Shown here in pieces: positions 6,643-8,964 of a stretch of DNA of 8,964 nucleotides. Every line of letters begins with the position of its first letter. The first letter of the stretch is position 1. The stretch is from CAINEC01 sp046073825 (GTDB lineage: Bacteria > Bacteroidota > Bacteroidia > AKYH767-A > OLB10), in assembly GCA_046073825.1 (NCBI GenBank), contig JBJTMY010000004.1, forward strand, positions 1-8,964. The letters run 5' to 3'. Under the pieces are notes generated by a model that saw only the letters and a program-made list of their open reading frames with translations, was not told where the DNA came from and ran no database searches. The position numbers and the translations under genes were made by a program.

Positions 6643-6687
6643 TTTAGAATTTGGCGACGATTCTTTAATTTTGCCCAAATCTGAATC
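6641..6687 (+). promoter_or_regulatory. Long imperfect inverted repeat abutting the carA start
   Basis: Bases 6641-6654 pair with 6675-6687: 13 pairs with one T-G wobble in RNA (6645 with 6683) and one bulged A (6649), around a 20-base loop. The right arm ends three bases before the carA ATG. In RNA it would place the initiation region at the foot of a hairpin; in DNA it is an operator-like dyad flanking the -7-like element at 6666-6673. Which applies depends on the transcription start: a start near 6677 would exclude the hairpin from the mRNA, while a start upstream of 6641 would include it. No known riboswitch class is recognised. Confidence 0.45.
6666..6673 (+). promoter_or_regulatory. Candidate -7 promoter element of carA
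   Basis: TAATTTTG is an exact match to TAnnTTTG, 17 bases before the carA ATG, and predicts a leader of about 12-14 bases. The nearest TTTG upstream (6650-6653) is only 12 bases away, which is too close for the -33 box, so the promoter is incomplete. A weaker alternative is TTTG at 6584-6587, 20 bases before TATATTCT (6608-6615), which would start transcription before both inverted repeats. Confidence 0.4.
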
Positions 6688-6690
6688 CCC

Positions 6691-7812
6691 ATGAAATATA
6701 CTCCTAAATCCCCTGCCCTATTAGTATTAGCCGATGGAACTGTTTTTAAAGGGATGGCTGCAGGAGCTGTTGGAGTAGCAACGGGAGAACTTTGTTTTAA
6801 TACGGGTATGACGGGTTATCAGGAAATTTTCACTGATCCTTCTTATACAGGACAACTAATGGTAATGGCCAGTGTTCACATTGGTAATTATGGAATTAAG
6901 AACAGTGAATCAGAATCGGATGGAATTAAAATTTCTGGATTGATATGCAGAAACCTTAGTCAAATCCCTTCTCGTAAAGACGCTGACTTATCTATTCAGG
7001 ATTTTTTAGCTACAAAGAATTTAGTTGCTATAACGGATGTGGATACCCGTGCAATCGTAAAACACATTCGTGAAAAGGGAGCAATGAATGCTATCATCAG
7101 TACTTCCACTCAAAATATAGATGAACTGAAAAAAATGTTGGCAGAAGTGCCTTCGATGGAAGGATTAGAATTGTCCTCTCAGGTTTCAACACAGAAAGTA
7201 ACTGACTACAATACAAATGGTCAATATAGAGTTGCACTACTTGATGCAGGTGTAAAATTAAATATCGTACGTTTGTTAGCAGACCGGGGTTGTTATGTAC
7301 GTGTTTTTCCTTACCCTACTACATTTGATGAAATCATGCTGTGGGAACCAGATGGTTTTATGTTGAGTAATGGACCTGGCGATCCAGGTGCGATGCCAGA
7401 AACGGTTGCTAAAGTTCAATCGATGTTGGCTACGAACCTGCCTGTATTTGGAATTTGCTTAGGACATCAATTGTTAGCTGAAGCATGTGGAATCAGAACT
7501 TTTAAAATGCATCATGGACATAGAGGAATTAATCACCCAGTAAAAAATATTATTACTGGTCGTTGTGAAATCACCTCTCAGAATCATGGTTTTGCGGTAA
7601 TGCCAGAAGATGTGGAAAAATCAGACCTAGTTGAGATTACTCATATCAATTTAAATGATCAAAGTATTGAAGGAATTCGAGTAAAAAATAAAGCTGCCTT
7701 TTCTGTACAATACCATCCGGAAGCTGCTCCCGGACCACATGATTCAGAATATTTATTTGACGACTTTGTTGAGAATATTAAAAATTCAGTAAGTGCGAAA
7801 ACACTTGCTTAA
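6691..7812 (+). CDS. carA: Carbamoyl-phosphate synthase small (glutaminase) subunit
   Basis: The 373-residue length is normal for CarA. The N-terminal CarA domain is clear: ALLVLADGTVFKG, ELCFNTGMTGYQEIFTDPSY, SVHIGNYG, then AITDVDTRAIVKHIREKGA. The C-terminal class I glutamine amidotransferase domain (about 179-365) has LSNGPGDP, the nucleophile Cys256 in FGICLGHQLLAEACG, HHGHRGINHPV, and His342/Glu344 in QYHPEAAPGPHD. It hydrolyses glutamine and passes ammonia to the large subunit CarB to make carbamoyl phosphate for arginine and pyrimidine synthesis in the cytoplasm. CarB is not in this window, and the next gene encodes an unrelated peptidase, so carA appears to be a single-gene unit. The ATG start is right: family homology begins within a few residues, and two inverted repeats plus a -7-like element lie directly upstream. 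Confidence 0.97.
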   Translation: MKYTPKSPALLVLADGTVFKGMAAGAVGVATGELCFNTGMTGYQEIFTDPSYTGQLMVMASVHIGNYGIKNSESESDGIKISGLICRNLSQIPSRKDADLSIQDFLATKNLVAITDVDTRAIVKHIREKGAMNAIISTSTQNIDELKKMLAEVPSMEGLELSSQVSTQKVTDYNTNGQYRVALLDAGVKLNIVRLLADRGCYVRVFPYPTTFDEIMLWEPDGFMLSNGPGDPGAMPETVAKVQSMLATNLPVFGICLGHQLLAEACGIRTFKMHHGHRGINHPVKNIITGRCEITSQNHGFAVMPEDVEKSDLVEITHINLNDQSIEGIRVKNKAAFSVQYHPEAAPGPHDSEYLFDDFVENIKNSVSAKTLA

Positions 7813-7887
7813 TTGATTGATTAAATCACATAGCTTCAAATTCTAATAGTTTCCAAACTTACAATAAACTTAATTCAACAATTAATT

Positions 7888-7918
7888 AATCTCTTCACGA
7901 ATAGTTGAAAGAGATTTT
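7888..7918 (+). terminator. Hairpin between carA and the peptidase gene, possible carA terminator
   Basis: AATCTCTT (7888-7895) and AAGAGATT (7909-7916) are perfect reverse complements, with a 13-base loop and a short T-run (7915-7918). It is 75 bases after the carA stop and ends only a few bases before the peptidase ATG at 7924. It could terminate carA transcription, or lie in the leader of the peptidase mRNA. The T-run is short, so strength is doubtful. Confidence 0.35.
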
Positions 7919-7923
7919 AATCT

Positions 7924-8964
7924 ATGAAAAACCATAAACAAGAATTCATGTTTAAAAAAATTCTATTGATAATTGTACTCGCTTTCTGCTCGCAATTATC
8001 AAACGCACAATCAAATTATTTTCAGCAAGAAGTAAATTATAAAATTCGATGTTCTTTAAATGACAACGAGCATACTATCTCAGCCAACATTTCTATCGAT
8101 TATATCAATCGTTCGAAAGATACACTTACTTATATCTACATGCATCTATGGCCGAATGGATATAAGGACCAACATACTGCCTTATGTCAACAGGAATTAA
8201 ACCAGGGCAATAGTGCCTTGTATTTTGCAGAGGAAAAAGACAGAGGATATATCGACTCCTTAAATTTTCAAGTCAACGGGAAACCGGTGGAGATAGAATT
8301 TGAAAACGGTTATATTGATTTTTGTAAACTAAAATTAAGTGAGCCATTATTTCCAGGACAACGAGCTGTCATCACTACCCCATTCAAAGTTAAGATTCCG
8401 AATGGAAAATTTTCTCGCTTAGGACATATCGGTCAGGCGTATGCGATTACTCAATGGTATCCGAAGCCTGCAGTATATGATCAGTATGGATGGCATCAAA
8501 TGCCTTATTTAAATCAAGGTGAATTTTATTCTGAATATGGAAGCTTTGATGTTTATATTACACTTCCTGAAAATTATGTTGTTGGTGCAACCGGCGATTT
8601 AGTGGATGATGTAAACAGCGACAATACAGCAGAAATTGCTCGTATGAATCAGTTAGCAGTTGCAGCGAAAAATGAAGTTGATGTATTATTACCGAATGGA
8701 AAGAAAGACATGACCTTTCCAAAAAGTGCTGACAAAATGAAAAATTTACATTTTCATCAAGAAAATATTCACGACTTCGGATGGTTTGCTGATAAACGCT
8801 ATCATGTATTAAAAGATGAAATTGTATTAGACAGAAATGGTAAAAAAGTAACCACATGGTCATTGTTTACCAATAACGAATTTGATTTATGGATGAAGAG
8901 TCCTGAATACATCAAAGATGCTTTGAGATATTATTCTAATTGGGTTGGAGACTATCCATATAAC
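7924..8964 (+). CDS. Secreted M1-family metallopeptidase (gluzincin), N-terminal part, cut by the right edge
   Basis: The frame is open from ATG 7924 through the last base (347 codons). The N-terminus is a signal peptide: KK, then ILLIIVLAF, then a likely cleavage site SNA|QS (residues 26-30). A second ATG (codon 9, 7951) gives an even more typical signal peptide and is an equally good start. The region that follows is the beta-rich N-terminal domain of M1 aminopeptidase-like proteins: FSRLGHIGQAYAITQWYPKP, VYDQYGWHQMPYLNQGEFYS, YGSFDVYITLPENYVVGATG, and HDFGWFADKRY at about 283-293, an element seen in the Bacteroidota M1 branch just ahead of the catalytic domain. The visible part ends at WVGDYPYN, so the HExxH zinc motif and downstream Glu lie outside the window and catalytic competence cannot be judged. 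The mature protein is expected in the periplasm or outside. An apparent minus-strand frame at 8558-8863 is only a shadow of this gene. Confidence 0.88.
   Translation, partial: MKNHKQEFMFKKILLIIVLAFCSQLSNAQSNYFQQEVNYKIRCSLNDNEHTISANISIDYINRSKDTLTYIYMHLWPNGYKDQHTALCQQELNQGNSALYFAEEKDRGYIDSLNFQVNGKPVEIEFENGYIDFCKLKLSEPLFPGQRAVITTPFKVKIPNGKFSRLGHIGQAYAITQWYPKPAVYDQYGWHQMPYLNQGEFYSEYGSFDVYITLPENYVVGATGDLVDDVNSDNTAEIARMNQLAVAAKNEVDVLLPNGKKDMTFPKSADKMKNLHFHQENIHDFGWFADKRYHVLKDEIVLDRNGKKVTTWSLFTNNEFDLWMKSPEYIKDALRYYSNWVGDYPYN

Noticed and set aside
7978..7992. Possible lipobox (LAFC) in the peptidase signal peptide
   Set aside because: Phe precedes the Cys, where Gly, Ala or Ser is expected, and a good signal peptidase I site (SNA|QS) follows.
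8558..8863. Minus-strand frame of 101 codons near the right edge
   Set aside because: It is antisense to the open peptidase frame, which is supported by homology along its whole length.
1..8964. Defence system, CRISPR array, prophage or secretion cluster
   Set aside because: All recognisable genes are housekeeping, metabolic or envelope genes plus one transposase remnant; no spaced direct repeats or defence domains were seen.

Overview
The window looks like an ordinary chromosomal stretch of a member of the Bacteroidota. The evidence is AT-rich DNA, A-rich sequence but no clear Shine-Dalgarno before starts, several exact matches to the Bacteroidota -7 promoter element TAnnTTTG, a DUF5723 outer-membrane protein, a viroplasmin-type RNase H and a DUF1015 protein. 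I cannot name a genus. UGA is used as a normal stop (end of the gene at 1479), so the standard code applies.

Layout, left to right. Bases 1-735 hold the C-terminal part of a DUF1015 protein that enters from the left edge. Bases 779-1399 hold the remains of an IS200-like (REP-associated) Y1 transposase, split by one in-frame TGA immediately before its HUH motif. Bases 1479-2836 form a translationally coupled pair: an alpha/beta hydrolase with Glu at the usual nucleophile Ser position, followed with an ATGA overlap by the PLP homeostasis protein (YggS/PLPBP). This pair converges, with a 4-base tail-to-tail overlap, on a minus-strand gene for a DUF5723 outer-membrane protein. Upstream of that on the same strand lies a GlcD-type FAD-linked oxidase with a good Bacteroidota promoter. 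Divergent from the oxidase is a viroplasmin-domain RNase H. Then come carA (carbamoyl-phosphate synthase small subunit), whose upstream region carries two neighbouring inverted repeats, and the N-terminal part of a secreted M1-family metallopeptidase that runs off the right edge.

The genes serve housekeeping metabolism (PLP homeostasis, arginine/pyrimidine precursor supply, 2-hydroxyacid oxidation), RNA/DNA hybrid removal, and the cell envelope (outer-membrane protein, exported peptidase). Apart from the coupled hydrolase-PLPBP pair there is no obvious multigene pathway. I see no CRISPR array, tRNA, rRNA, phage genes or defence island. The points most worth a second look are the Ser-to-Glu hydrolase, the inverted repeats in front of carA, and the TGA-interrupted transposase. 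No intergenic stretch exceeds 300 bases; the longest are 6512-6690 and 7813-7923, and both contain inverted repeats.
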